Source: Chitinophaga pinensis (GTDB lineage Bacteria; Bacteroidota; Bacteroidia; Chitinophagales; Chitinophagaceae). From it: a DNA stretch of 7,268 nucleotides. The stretch lies in assembly GCA_945872805.1 (NCBI GenBank), contig CAMCBE010000099.1:1-7268 (forward strand). Reading direction: 5' to 3'. Numbering within the stretch: position 1 is the stretch's first letter; each line of letters begins with the position of its first letter. Of the stretch, positions 1 through 6,913 are shown one piece after another. Both the position numbers and the translations under genes were made by a program. The notes beneath the pieces are model-generated. The model ran no database searches. It was not told the origin of the DNA and saw only the letters and a list, made by a program, of their open reading frames with translations.

Positions 1-228
1 CATGATGAAATCGATGCTTTTTCTGCTATCGCGAAAAATGAATTTGGAGAAAGCGTTGAGCTCTTTGTGCATGCAGATGGATGCCTTGATTTTTCATGTA
101 AAATTTGCACCAAAGCAACCTGTACTAAACGAATATTTCCATTTGAAAAAAAGGTCGAATGGAATGTTCATAATATCTCAAGCAACGAAAAGCACAGAAG
201 TGACATTACTCAGCTAGAGAAGTCATAG
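1..228 (+). CDS. Cation diffusion facilitator (CDF) family transporter, C-terminal end (partial)
   Basis: The 3' end of a gene that starts left of the window, read in frame 1 for 75 codons to a TAG at 226-228. The encoded tail (FGESVELFVHADGC, then KKVEWNVHNISSNEKH) resembles the cytoplasmic C-terminal dimerisation domain and tail of Bacteroidota CDF metal/proton antiporters, which export Zn2+, Fe2+ or similar divalent ions across the inner membrane. It has four cysteines in a short stretch (visible residues 28, 33, 36 and 41), a spacing suggestive of metal binding. The membrane part lies outside the window, so the family call rests on tail similarity recalled from related proteins. An ATG-started overlapping frame at 2-217 is a shadow. 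The gene converges on aguA, with one base between the stop codons. Confidence 0.72.
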   Translation, partial: HDEIDAFSAIAKNEFGESVELFVHADGCLDFSCKICTKATCTKRIFPFEKKVEWNVHNISSNEKHRSDITQLEKS

Positions 229-229
229 T

Positions 230-1264
230 TTAACGAGGTTCCTGCTGACTTAAGCAATGAAAGCTTCCTAGTCCCCAAATAATATCAGTGGAGTCTATAC
301 CAATAACTTTTCTGTCAGAAAAACATCCTTCTAAAATGTCTATTACCTTTTGGTCCTTAGCCGATCGATACGTTGGAACTACCACCAAGCCATTTGCAAT
401 ATAAAAATTGGCATAGGATGCAGGCAGCCGTTGATCTTCCCAAATAACATCATCCGGCATCGGTAGTTCAATAATATTCAACTGCTTGCCGTTTAGTAAA
501 CGCATTGCTTTTAATTGCTTTAAGTTGTGCTGAAGTAATGCATAGTTCTCATCATCAGTATTCTCTTCAATTACGGTCACAACAGTATCGGCATTAATAA
601 AACGAACCGTGTCATCAATATGACCATCCGTATCATCTCCTATAATTCCTTCATCTACCCAAAGCACCTGATCCTGTCCATAATAATCAAGTAAATAGCG
701 TTCTATTTCAGCTTGAGTTAAATGAGGATTTCGATTTGAATTCAATAAACATGCTGTTGATGTAATCACCGTTCCCTCTCCGTTGAAATCAACTGAGCCC
801 CCTTCCATGATGATGCCAGGATTGAAAACGGGTAATCCCATTTTTTCTCCAATTAATGTTGGGATCACATCATCAAGTTCATATGGAGGATATTTGTTTC
901 CCCAAGCATTATAATTCCAATCCACGATAGCTTTTTTAGAGGGGTCTAATTTATTCAATAAAAAAGCAGGACCATGATCTCTACACCATGCATCATTGGT
1001 AGGATGCAAGAAGAATTGAATTTTTTTTACATCAACCCCGGCTAGCAACAACATGTTTTTCGCTGTGGATTCCATATTGACATCACATACATTAATATTA
1101 ACATCTTCATGCTGCGACAACTGATGTATAAATTCTATATAAGAAGGAAATATTGATTCTATTTTTCCTGGCCATGACGCTTCTTTATGTGGCCAACTTA
1201 GCCAAGTAGATGTATGTGGAGCAAACTCAGCAGGAAAATAATAACCAAGGGATTTAGGAGTCAT
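230..1264 (-). CDS. aguA: Agmatine deiminase
   Basis: Hydrolyses agmatine to N-carbamoylputrescine and ammonia in the cytosol, the first step of the two-step agmatine-to-putrescine route. The 344-residue length fits the peptidyl-arginine deiminase-like (PAD_porph) family. The family active-site motifs are present: WCRDHGP with Asp96, the GDDTDGHIDD block with His215 and Asp217, and the C-terminal GLGSFHC with nucleophile Cys337. Asp96, His215, Asp217 and Cys337 line up with the known Asp/His/Asp/Cys set of bacterial agmatine deiminases. MEGGSVDFNGEG (153-164) is also typical. The ATG at 1264 opens directly into the conserved N-terminus (PAEFAPHTSTWLSWP). It lies 54 bases downstream of aguB and is probably co-transcribed with it. 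Nothing is truncated. Confidence 0.96.
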   Translation of the reverse strand: MTPKSLGYYFPAEFAPHTSTWLSWPHKEASWPGKIESIFPSYIEFIHQLSQHEDVNINVCDVNMESTAKNMLLLAGVDVKKIQFFLHPTNDAWCRDHGPAFLLNKLDPSKKAIVDWNYNAWGNKYPPYELDDVIPTLIGEKMGLPVFNPGIIMEGGSVDFNGEGTVITSTACLLNSNRNPHLTQAEIERYLLDYYGQDQVLWVDEGIIGDDTDGHIDDTVRFINADTVVTVIEENTDDENYALLQHNLKQLKAMRLLNGKQLNIIELPMPDDVIWEDQRLPASYANFYIANGLVVVPTYRSAKDQKVIDILEGCFSDRKVIGIDSTDIIWGLGSFHCLSQQEPR

Positions 1265-1294
1265 TGCCTATAATTGAAAATTGAATCTGTATAT

Positions 1295-1314
1295 AGTGCA
1301 TCGTGACATGCACT
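1295..1314. repeat. Inverted repeat between aguB and aguA
   Basis: Perfect 7-base arms (AGTGCAT at 1295-1301 and ATGCACT at 1308-1314) enclose a 6-base loop, inside the 54-base aguB-aguA gap. In the aguB-aguA transcript it would form a small hairpin just after the aguB stop codon. No T-run follows, so it is not a standard intrinsic terminator. It could be an intercistronic processing or stability element, a protein-binding site, or chance. Confidence 0.4.
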
Positions 1315-1318
1315 CAAT

Positions 1319-2188
1319 CTAATCGATATATCGCTTGACTATCTCTCCATATGAATCTATTCTTCTATCGCGCATGAATGGCCAATGTGTTCTGTACTGA
1401 TCTGTTTTGGTAAGGTCTACGTCAACCACCAATACTTCTTCTTGATCATGTGATGCTTTTGCAATCAATGTGCCAAATGGATTAGAAACAAACGAGCCTC
1501 CCCAGAATTTCATCAACCCATTTTGTTCAAGCCCTACTCTGTTCACTGAAACCACATGTACCCCATTTGCAATAGCATGACTTCGCTGGATGGTCTGCCA
1601 CGCATTGAACTGTTCATCATTTGTTTCTTGATTCTGAGCTGTTGCCCAACCAATAGCAGTTGGATAAAAGAGAATATCTGCCCCTGCAAGCGCCGTAAGT
1701 CTAGCCGCTTCCGGATACCATTGATCCCAACAAATCAGAACTCCCAGCGTAGCAAACTTTGTTTTAAATACTTTATACCCTAAGTCGCCTGGAGTAAAAT
1801 AAAATTTCTCAAAGTAAGCAGGGTCGTCAGGTATATGCATCTTACGGTATTTCCCAAGATAACTTCCATCAGCATCAATGACTGCAGTGGTGTTATGGTA
1901 TATCCCTTGAGCACGTTTTTCAAAAAGTGAGGCAACAATAACAACACCCAATTCTTTCGCCACAAGGCCTAATGCATTTGTTGAAGGACCAGGCACCGCT
2001 TCTGCAAGATTAAACTTGTCATAATCTTCAACATCACAAAAATAAAGTGATGTAAACAATTCTTGTAAACAAACAATTTGTGCTCCTTTTGAAGCAGCGT
2101 CTTTTATTCCCTTTACAGCCTTATCAAGGTTTTCGGATACATCATCCGTGCAACTCATTTGAACAAGACCAACCTTTACTGTAGACAT
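1319..2188 (-). CDS. aguB: N-carbamoylputrescine amidohydrolase
   Basis: Hydrolyses N-carbamoylputrescine to putrescine, CO2 and ammonia, completing the pathway begun by AguA. It is a 289-residue carbon-nitrogen hydrolase (nitrilase superfamily) with the full catalytic triad: Glu43 in CLQELF, Lys116 in KYRKMHIPDDP, and nucleophile Cys153 in GVLICWDQWYPE. HIPDDPAYFEKFYFTPGD (118-135) is characteristic of the N-carbamoylputrescine and beta-ureidopropionase-like branch, and the neighbouring agmatine deiminase gene fixes the choice between those substrates. The C-terminus (HWPFMRDRRIDSYGEI) is complete and typical of AguB. The ATG at 2188 gives the expected N-terminus (KVGLVQMSC). It is transcribed just before aguA. 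Confidence 0.95.
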   Translation of the reverse strand: MSTVKVGLVQMSCTDDVSENLDKAVKGIKDAASKGAQIVCLQELFTSLYFCDVEDYDKFNLAEAVPGPSTNALGLVAKELGVVIVASLFEKRAQGIYHNTTAVIDADGSYLGKYRKMHIPDDPAYFEKFYFTPGDLGYKVFKTKFATLGVLICWDQWYPEAARLTALAGADILFYPTAIGWATAQNQETNDEQFNAWQTIQRSHAIANGVHVVSVNRVGLEQNGLMKFWGGSFVSNPFGTLIAKASHDQEEVLVVDVDLTKTDQYRTHWPFMRDRRIDSYGEIVKRYID

Positions 2189-2209
2189 AGCAAAATCAAA
2201 TTTTATTTA

Positions 2210-2226
2210 TTTAATAATTTATTAAA
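2210..2226. repeat. AT-only palindrome upstream of aguB
   Basis: A perfect inverted repeat with 8-base arms (TTTAATAA and TTATTAAA) around a single central base, in the 63-base gap between bshB1 and aguB, 21 bases before the aguB start codon. The position would suit a repressor or activator site, or part of an AT-rich promoter, for the aguB-aguA pair. It contains only A and T in an AT-rich gap, so chance is a real alternative. It does not match an ArgR-type box. Confidence 0.3.
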
Positions 2227-2251
2227 CCATGAAACCCTTAATGAATTAACG

Positions 2252-2989
2252 CTAAGTCTCGTTTAATAATATATCATCAAAAGTTCGGATACCAATATTT
2301 TTTTGAGTTAAAAACCCTTCTCCATATTTCACGCCAATCCGTTTTCCCAATAACCTCGAGCGAGAAATCAGCGCCTCTAAAAAATCGGGAGTTGATATGT
2401 AGGTTTGAACTCCTTTAGCACCATCAGGTGAGGCATGAAACTGAGTAGCATATGCTTTAATAGCATCCATGCGTTGCTCAAATACATCTGTGATATCAAT
2501 CACTATATTAGGTTCATAAAATCTATCCTGTATATAATGAAATACCTGCTTAGGCCTCCATCTTTTTTGAGGTTGTCCATCATCCCCAATCGTTTCTATT
2601 TTAGACAAGCCTGCTAGAAAACAGGATTCAGAAACCAATTTACCGGCTCTACCATGATCAGGGTGCCGATCATCTAATATATTTGCTAGCACAACTTCAG
2701 GCTGATATGTTCGAATGGCTTTAATTACTTTCAATTGATGCTCCTCATCATTTCTAAAAAATCCATCCCGCATACCCAAATTCTCCCTCACTGAAAGCCC
2801 CATTATTTCAGCGGCTAATTGCGCCTCAGCAAATCGTGTTTCAGCCGTCCCCCTTGTACCCAATTCTCCTGCAGTAAGATCAACTATGCCAGCAGACCTT
2901 CCCTTCTTAATTTCATTTATCAAGGTACCAGAACAACTCAGTTCAACATCATCAGGATGCACACCGATTGCCAAGATGAATAATTTCAT
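2252..2989 (-). CDS. bshB1: Bacillithiol biosynthesis deacetylase BshB1 (LmbE family)
   Basis: Predicted to remove the acetyl group from N-acetylglucosaminyl-malate, giving glucosaminyl-malate, the second step in making the thiol bacillithiol. The 245-residue protein has the LmbE/PIG-L zinc hydrolase signature: HPDDVELSCSGTL with His11, Asp13 and Asp14, and DRHPDHGRAG with His112. By comparison with the Bacillus homologues, His11, Asp14 and His112 would hold the metal and Asp13 would be the general base. DLTAGELGTRGTAETRF (37-53) and MRDGFF (73-78) are typical of BshB1 within the family. The usual AHPDD is GVHPDD here, a mild change. BshA and BshC are not in the window, so the pathway role rests on subfamily resemblance; another sugar-amide deacetylase is possible. 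A -7 box lies 17 bases before the ATG. Confidence 0.9.
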   Translation of the reverse strand: MKLFILAIGVHPDDVELSCSGTLINEIKKGRSAGIVDLTAGELGTRGTAETRFAEAQLAAEIMGLSVRENLGMRDGFFRNDEEHQLKVIKAIRTYQPEVVLANILDDRHPDHGRAGKLVSESCFLAGLSKIETIGDDGQPQKRWRPKQVFHYIQDRFYEPNIVIDITDVFEQRMDAIKAYATQFHASPDGAKGVQTYISTPDFLEALISRSRLLGKRIGVKYGEGFLTQKNIGIRTFDDILLNET

Positions 2990-3006
2990 ATAGGATGATT
3001 TGTTTG

Positions 3007-3014
3007 CAAAGATA
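3007..3014 (-). promoter_or_regulatory. Candidate Bacteroidota -7 promoter box for bshB1
   Basis: On the minus strand this reads TATCTTTG, an exact match to the Bacteroidota consensus TAnnTTTG. It sits in the 67-base gap after the DUF4294 gene, 17 bases before the bshB1 ATG, which would give a leader of roughly 10 bases. No good TTG or TTTG -33 element is visible 17-21 bases upstream, so the promoter is plausible but half-supported. If real, bshB1 (perhaps with aguB-aguA) has its own transcript. Confidence 0.45.
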
Positions 3015-3056
3015 CACCTTAGAAAGAAGTCATTTGATAAAAAGAATCATACAGAA

Positions 3057-3668
3057 TTAAGACTGGTGACCATACATACGAGCTACTTCACGGACAATTT
3101 TTTCCATTTCGGCATCTTCCGTTTTGGGCAAATAGTCTTGTTTTAAACTTCCCCCAAAGAACCAAGCAATTGTCTGCCAAAACTGTGCTGAAAAACCTCC
3201 ACGAAACTCTTTAATCAATTGATAACAAGTGTTACTCGTTTCACGATTGATGAGTTTCATTAAAATCTTACCCTGATATACAGACAAGTTAGTGAGCGGA
3301 GTAGTAAATTCTTTTTTTAGCTCCTTTTCCCTCGAGATAATATATCTTTTCCGTTGGCCTTCATCTTGTATTGACATTAGCTGACGATTGACATCATTGA
3401 TTATAGCACCTGCTTTTTTAGCATAGGGATAGGTTACGTAAACAGCGTTTCGCAATCTCGTCCACTTTTTGAAGGCAGCACGCTGAGCTGCACTCATCCG
3501 GGCGAATACATACACCATTTCCAGTTGACCATAGGTCATAGTATCCCCTTCATACACAATGTATGGCACGGTGAGTGTGTCGTTGAGCCCATAACGCGAC
3601 TGTGCCATATTCACCTTGCTAATAAATAGCATTGCAATGATGGGTAGTATAATGCGTAAGGATTTCAT
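3057..3668 (-). CDS. DUF4294 domain protein, secreted, function unknown
   Basis: A 203-residue protein of the DUF4294 family, which is largely confined to Bacteroidota and has no established function. An N-terminal signal peptide (hydrophobic stretch at about 5-17, likely cleaved near NMAQ, about residues 20-23) predicts export to the periplasm or beyond. No lipobox cysteine is seen. The domain is mostly helical and rich in charged residues, with recognisable stretches RLRNAVYVTYPYAKKA (residues 72-87), KELKKEFTTPLTNLSVYQGK (115-134) and the C-terminal FRGGFSAQFWQTIAWFFGG (155-173). The ATG at 3668 was chosen; a TTG directly upstream would add only one residue. It lies 92 bases after ccmF and 67 before bshB1. 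The neighbours give no clear functional hint. Confidence 0.85.
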   Translation of the reverse strand: MKSLRIILPIIAMLFISKVNMAQSRYGLNDTLTVPYIVYEGDTMTYGQLEMVYVFARMSAAQRAAFKKWTRLRNAVYVTYPYAKKAGAIINDVNRQLMSIQDEGQRKRYIISREKELKKEFTTPLTNLSVYQGKILMKLINRETSNTCYQLIKEFRGGFSAQFWQTIAWFFGGSLKQDYLPKTEDAEMEKIVREVARMYGHQS

Positions 3669-3760
3669 CAAAACTAAATTAATCGAAAATTTGAATCTTG
3701 CTCGTTAAAATTGGACCTTATGAAACTGCATAACATAGAATAGACCCGTTTAATATCCAT

Positions 3761-6226
3761 TTAAACTACATAAAGCTTGCTTTTCAGTCTTTGATAAAGA
3801 CTAACCATAAATCCTGAAACCATGATGATTGTTCCCAGCCAAAGCAGGTTTATCCATGGAAAACGATATGCCTTTAACGTAATATATCGCATCACAGCAG
3901 AAGACTCCTTGAGGGCTAATTCAACACGACCTGATTTAGCGCGCTGTATACCTAGCACCAAGTTTTGCTGCATCACAGTATCGGTTTTAAAACTTCCTTG
4001 GCCATCCTTCACAAAGTATGCTGGGGAAACTTGAGCCGTTCTCCCTTCCTTAGACACAACAGTCAATTCAGATAACCAAGCACTATCTACTAGAGGCAAA
4101 TCAGTATTATCGTATTTATTTGCAGTAAGAATTTTGTTAACTATAACAAACCCATTTGAATAATATATGGTATCCCCTGCAGCAATAGGAGTATTGCGAA
4201 AGCTTGCTGTGTCTTTAATATTATCAGGATTCAACCAAGATGTTATATAAACGAATACATCGTTACTGATATAATGTTTAGATCCAGGATTAGATGAAAG
4301 TTGATTTCCTTCAGGCGATTTTATTAAAAACGCATTCGGGTTAACTTCAAATTCTTCCACAGAAGATGGATCCGATGAATCAGCTTTAGCAAAATTTATC
4401 TTGAAGTAGACTTTATTATTTTTTAGTTCAGTGGAATCGCCCAAATACGTTACGGTGTACTTTCCCATTGGCGTAGGAACATTATAAATGAGCGTAACAT
4501 TCTCCAACGGATTTTCTTCCCTCCCTTTGGCGTCCTTTAATCCTGGTACACCAATCCCGGTATTGTTCTCAGAAATTAATTCCTTTTTAGAGGACGAAAT
4601 CAAAATCCCAAAGAGCATCATACCAAAACCAACATGCGCAATCGATGACCCGGCAGCCTTCATTTTGCCTTTGAGCACCGTGATTAAATACATCGCATTG
4701 GAAATGATTGTATATACTGCTGTCCATATAGCAAGGTGTATTGCCAACAAGAACCCAGTACCGAATTTGTCATAAGACACCTCGCCAAAAACGCTAATTA
4801 AGATAGAAAGCACTATTGAAATAGCAGTTGGTATAGCGAGCTTCGACCATATGTATTTACGAGTTGTATCCTTGTATTTAAAATATTGAGTTATAGCTGT
4901 AAGCATGCCTAAGATCATAGCCACCATCACCATGATTCTATTGTATACATATTCCACATCTTCTCCTATGGCCCATTTGGTGCCAAACAATTTATTGAAA
5001 AAAGGAAGTGATGTTAGCACAATGATGTAGACAGCTGAAATAAGTAGCAATAAGGAGCCGACAAACATCCAAAATTCCCGTGAGTTCATGCTCTCTTCTT
5101 GGTGATTGACTATAATTTGGCGTTGGTGCTTGATGTATAGTATTACTGGAATTGCTATGAAAGTCAATATCATGGCAATTAAATGCCAATATAACGTACT
5201 TCCTTCTCCAGTGAATGAATGGACGGATGTATCACCCAAGACACCTGTACGCGTTAAAAAAGTTGAATACAAGACTAAAATGAACGAGGTAATAATAAAG
5301 AAATAACTTGCTTTAAGCGACCTACCGGTATGCTGAAAAATCAACATGGTATGAATACCAGCAATCAGTATAAGCCAAGGAACCATTGATGCATTTTCAA
5401 CCGGATCCCATGCCCAATAGCCTCCGAATGTGAGCGATTCATAGGCCCATGCAGCGCCCATCATAATTCCCAAGCCCAGTATCCCAGCAGAAAACAAAGA
5501 CCAAGGCATACAACTACGAACCCAGCCTACCAGATCTTTTTTCCAAAAGCCAGCAACAGCAAATGCATAAGGAACCACTGAGGAAGCAAAGCCTAAAAAT
5601 AAAATTGGTGGATGAATTACCATCCAATAATTCTGCAATAAAATATTAAGGCCATTGCCATCGGTGAGGTATTTGGCAAGGTAATTGGGGTCTTGAAAAA
5701 TTGGCGCATCTGGGAACTCATTCCTCATTAGCACGAATGGATTTGTTCCAATTCGGAGGTCAAACAAATAAATTCCAAGTAGAAAACTAGCCAGAAATAA
5801 TTGGACCAAGCTCATGGTAAACATGACCGGTGACGTGAATTTTTTTTCAACCTTAAGCAACATTAAGCCCAACATAGCATTCCAGAAACTCCACAACATG
5901 AAACTTCCTTCTTGCCCTTCCCAAAAACAACTTAGTAAGTATTGAACATCTAGACTTCTTTTAGAATGCTGATGTGCATATTTGTATTCAAAATAATGAT
6001 TATAGATAAGGATATATAGTGTTACGAACAATGCTACTACTGCAACAGCTGAAATGATAAAGGAAACACGACCTAGTTTAGCCCAGGGCCTTTCTTCCAA
6101 GATATCATTCGACGAAGCGGATCTATAAAATGCAAAAGCAGCTAATAATGAGGAACAAAAAGTTAGAATCGTTATGAAATTTCCAATTTGTCCAATGAGC
6201 AAATGCTCTCCTGTAAATTTGATCAT
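3761..6226 (-). CDS. ccmF: Cytochrome c heme lyase CcmF (CcsA/CcmF family)
   Basis: Inner-membrane subunit of the System I heme lyase, which takes heme from CcmE and attaches it to apocytochrome c outside the cytoplasmic membrane. It has about 15 hydrophobic segments and the tryptophan-rich WWD heme-binding motif (GGYWAWDPVENASMVPW, 268-284). All four histidines that ligate heme in E. coli CcmF have counterparts: His205 (WMVIHPPILFLG), His292 (IAGIHTML), His336 (TRTGVLGDTSVHSF) and His531 (IAHVGFGMMLFG). At 821 residues it exceeds the roughly 650 of proteobacterial CcmF, mainly through a soluble region of about 240 residues (548-787) before the last membrane segment (788-810). The ATG at 6226 lies 18 bases after the ccmE stop codon, which supports a shared transcript. 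Complete. Confidence 0.95.
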   Translation of the reverse strand: MIKFTGEHLLIGQIGNFITILTFCSSLLAAFAFYRSASSNDILEERPWAKLGRVSFIISAVAVVALFVTLYILIYNHYFEYKYAHQHSKRSLDVQYLLSCFWEGQEGSFMLWSFWNAMLGLMLLKVEKKFTSPVMFTMSLVQLFLASFLLGIYLFDLRIGTNPFVLMRNEFPDAPIFQDPNYLAKYLTDGNGLNILLQNYWMVIHPPILFLGFASSVVPYAFAVAGFWKKDLVGWVRSCMPWSLFSAGILGLGIMMGAAWAYESLTFGGYWAWDPVENASMVPWLILIAGIHTMLIFQHTGRSLKASYFFIITSFILVLYSTFLTRTGVLGDTSVHSFTGEGSTLYWHLIAMILTFIAIPVILYIKHQRQIIVNHQEESMNSREFWMFVGSLLLLISAVYIIVLTSLPFFNKLFGTKWAIGEDVEYVYNRIMVMVAMILGMLTAITQYFKYKDTTRKYIWSKLAIPTAISIVLSILISVFGEVSYDKFGTGFLLAIHLAIWTAVYTIISNAMYLITVLKGKMKAAGSSIAHVGFGMMLFGILISSSKKELISENNTGIGVPGLKDAKGREENPLENVTLIYNVPTPMGKYTVTYLGDSTELKNNKVYFKINFAKADSSDPSSVEEFEVNPNAFLIKSPEGNQLSSNPGSKHYISNDVFVYITSWLNPDNIKDTASFRNTPIAAGDTIYYSNGFVIVNKILTANKYDNTDLPLVDSAWLSELTVVSKEGRTAQVSPAYFVKDGQGSFKTDTVMQQNLVLGIQRAKSGRVELALKESSAVMRYITLKAYRFPWINLLWLGTIIMVSGFMVSLYQRLKSKLYVV

Positions 6227-6244
6227 GTGTAAACAGTGAAATGG

Positions 6245-6679
6245 TTAAGGCTGAGCGTTCAGTTTAGGGATTTCAGAGACGACCTTGAGTTGATTTTTTT
6301 GCGCATTAGGATCATCCTTATACTTTGAAGGACACTTTAAGAGTATTTCTTTGCACTCAAAAACTTCACCAACCATGGCGCCTTTTAGCACAACACGTGT
6401 GCTCTTTTCAAAGTCAGTAGGTTTTGCATTTTTATAAACCACCTTTGTACTAAATCCGAGCGAATCTATTGCCGTGAAGGTTAATAGATTAGGATCTTTA
6501 ATAGGGTCATAAATAACCGGTTTAGTCGTGTCTATTTTTGCGATCATATGAACAAATTTTCCTTCTTTTGTCCGCGCAGATTCAATTGAATCATACGTAG
6601 TTAAGTCACTCATGAAGGTCAACAAGGATGCGATCACTACCGCAATCAAAACCAGTCCCAGAATATGCATTTTTTTCAT
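6245..6679 (-). CDS. ccmE: Cytochrome c maturation heme chaperone CcmE, CxxxY type
   Basis: Periplasmic, membrane-anchored heme chaperone that carries heme from CcmC to the CcmF lyase. The chosen ATG at 6679 gives 144 residues: a single N-terminal anchor (about 5-23), then the small beta-barrel domain, with LLTFTAID, TKVVYKNAKPTDF and VVLKGAMVGEVFECKEILLK recognisable. The histidine that binds heme covalently in classical CcmE (HDExY) is replaced by Cys116 in CPSKY (116-120), the CxxxY variant known from archaea and Desulfovibrio and also seen in Bacteroidota. An in-frame ATG at 6733 would add 18 residues, but it lies upstream of the likely promoter (6698-6726) and puts extra sequence before the anchor, so it was not used. 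The gene is transcribed just before ccmF. ccmA, B, C and D are not in the window. Confidence 0.92.
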   Translation of the reverse strand: MKKMHILGLVLIAVVIASLLTFMSDLTTYDSIESARTKEGKFVHMIAKIDTTKPVIYDPIKDPNLLTFTAIDSLGFSTKVVYKNAKPTDFEKSTRVVLKGAMVGEVFECKEILLKCPSKYKDDPNAQKNQLKVVSEIPKLNAQP

Positions 6680-6697
6680 AACGCTCGATTTCAAATA

Positions 6698-6726
6698 CAA
6701 AGGTAGTATAAAAGGGAATAGGCAAT
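6698..6726 (-). promoter_or_regulatory. Candidate Bacteroidota promoter for ccmE-ccmF
   Basis: On the minus strand, TACCTTTG (6705-6698) matches the TAnnTTTG -7 box exactly. An ATTG (6726-6723) lies 17 bases upstream as a possible -33 element. The box ends 18 bases before the chosen ccmE ATG, much like the box before bshB1. It also argues against the longer ccmE start at 6733, which would lie upstream of the transcription start. Confidence 0.55.
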
Positions 6727-6744
6727 TGGCCATTTTCGTTAAAA

Positions 6745-6905
6745 CTGAGCGATGGACGCTGGACGCCGGGCGCTGAACGCTAGACGCTGAACGCTGGACG
6801 CTGGACGCCGGGCGCTGAACGCTAGACGCTGAACGCCGGGCGCTGGACGCTAGACGCTGAACGCCGGGCGCTGGACGCTTGGCGCTGAACGCTGGACGCT
6901 TAGCG
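6745..6905. repeat. GC-rich tandem heptamer array, 23 units, consensus CTGRACG
   Basis: Exactly 23 contiguous 7-base units (161 bases) with no indels. CTGGACG and CTGAACG occur six times each, CCGGGCG four times, CTAGACG three times, and CTGAGCG, ATGGACG, CTTGGCG and CTTAGCG once each. Every unit ends in CG, and most differences between units are transitions. A higher-order pattern is visible: units 3-7 (6759-6793) recur exactly as units 9-13 (6801-6835), a 42-base period, and units 14-17 recur as 18-21 with one unit altered, a 28-base period. GC is about 70%. Stop codons on both strands and the non-triplet period argue that it is not coding. It resembles short tandemly repeated (STRR-like) intergenic heptamers of some bacteria. 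Confidence 0.92.
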
Positions 6906-6913
6906 CTGTTTCA

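Noticed and set aside
2..217. A 71-codon plus-strand open frame at the left edge
   Set aside because: It overlaps the frame-1 transporter tail, which encodes recognisable protein sequence; this frame does not.
1272..1285. A direct repeat of AATTGAA, two copies, before aguA
   Set aside because: Only two copies in an AT-rich gap; not enough to link it to the heptamer arrays.
3669..3676. A TAGTTTTG box directly before the DUF4294 start codon on the minus strand
   Set aside because: It matches TAnnTTTG but ends at the base before the ATG, so transcription would start inside the gene and remove the signal peptide start; no -33 element.
3748..3766. A 6-base inverted repeat (GTTTAA and TTAAAC) over the ccmF stop codon
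   Set aside because: Short, AT-only apart from one G-C pair, with a 7-base loop and no T-run, so not a supportable terminator.
4488..5306. Plus-strand open frames of 60-95 codons inside ccmF, and similar ones inside aguB and bshB1
   Set aside because: All are antisense shadows of well-supported genes and show no protein family features.
6680..6733. An 18-residue N-terminal extension of CcmE from an ATG at 6733
   Set aside because: It lies upstream of the likely ccmE promoter and would put extra sequence before the normal membrane anchor.
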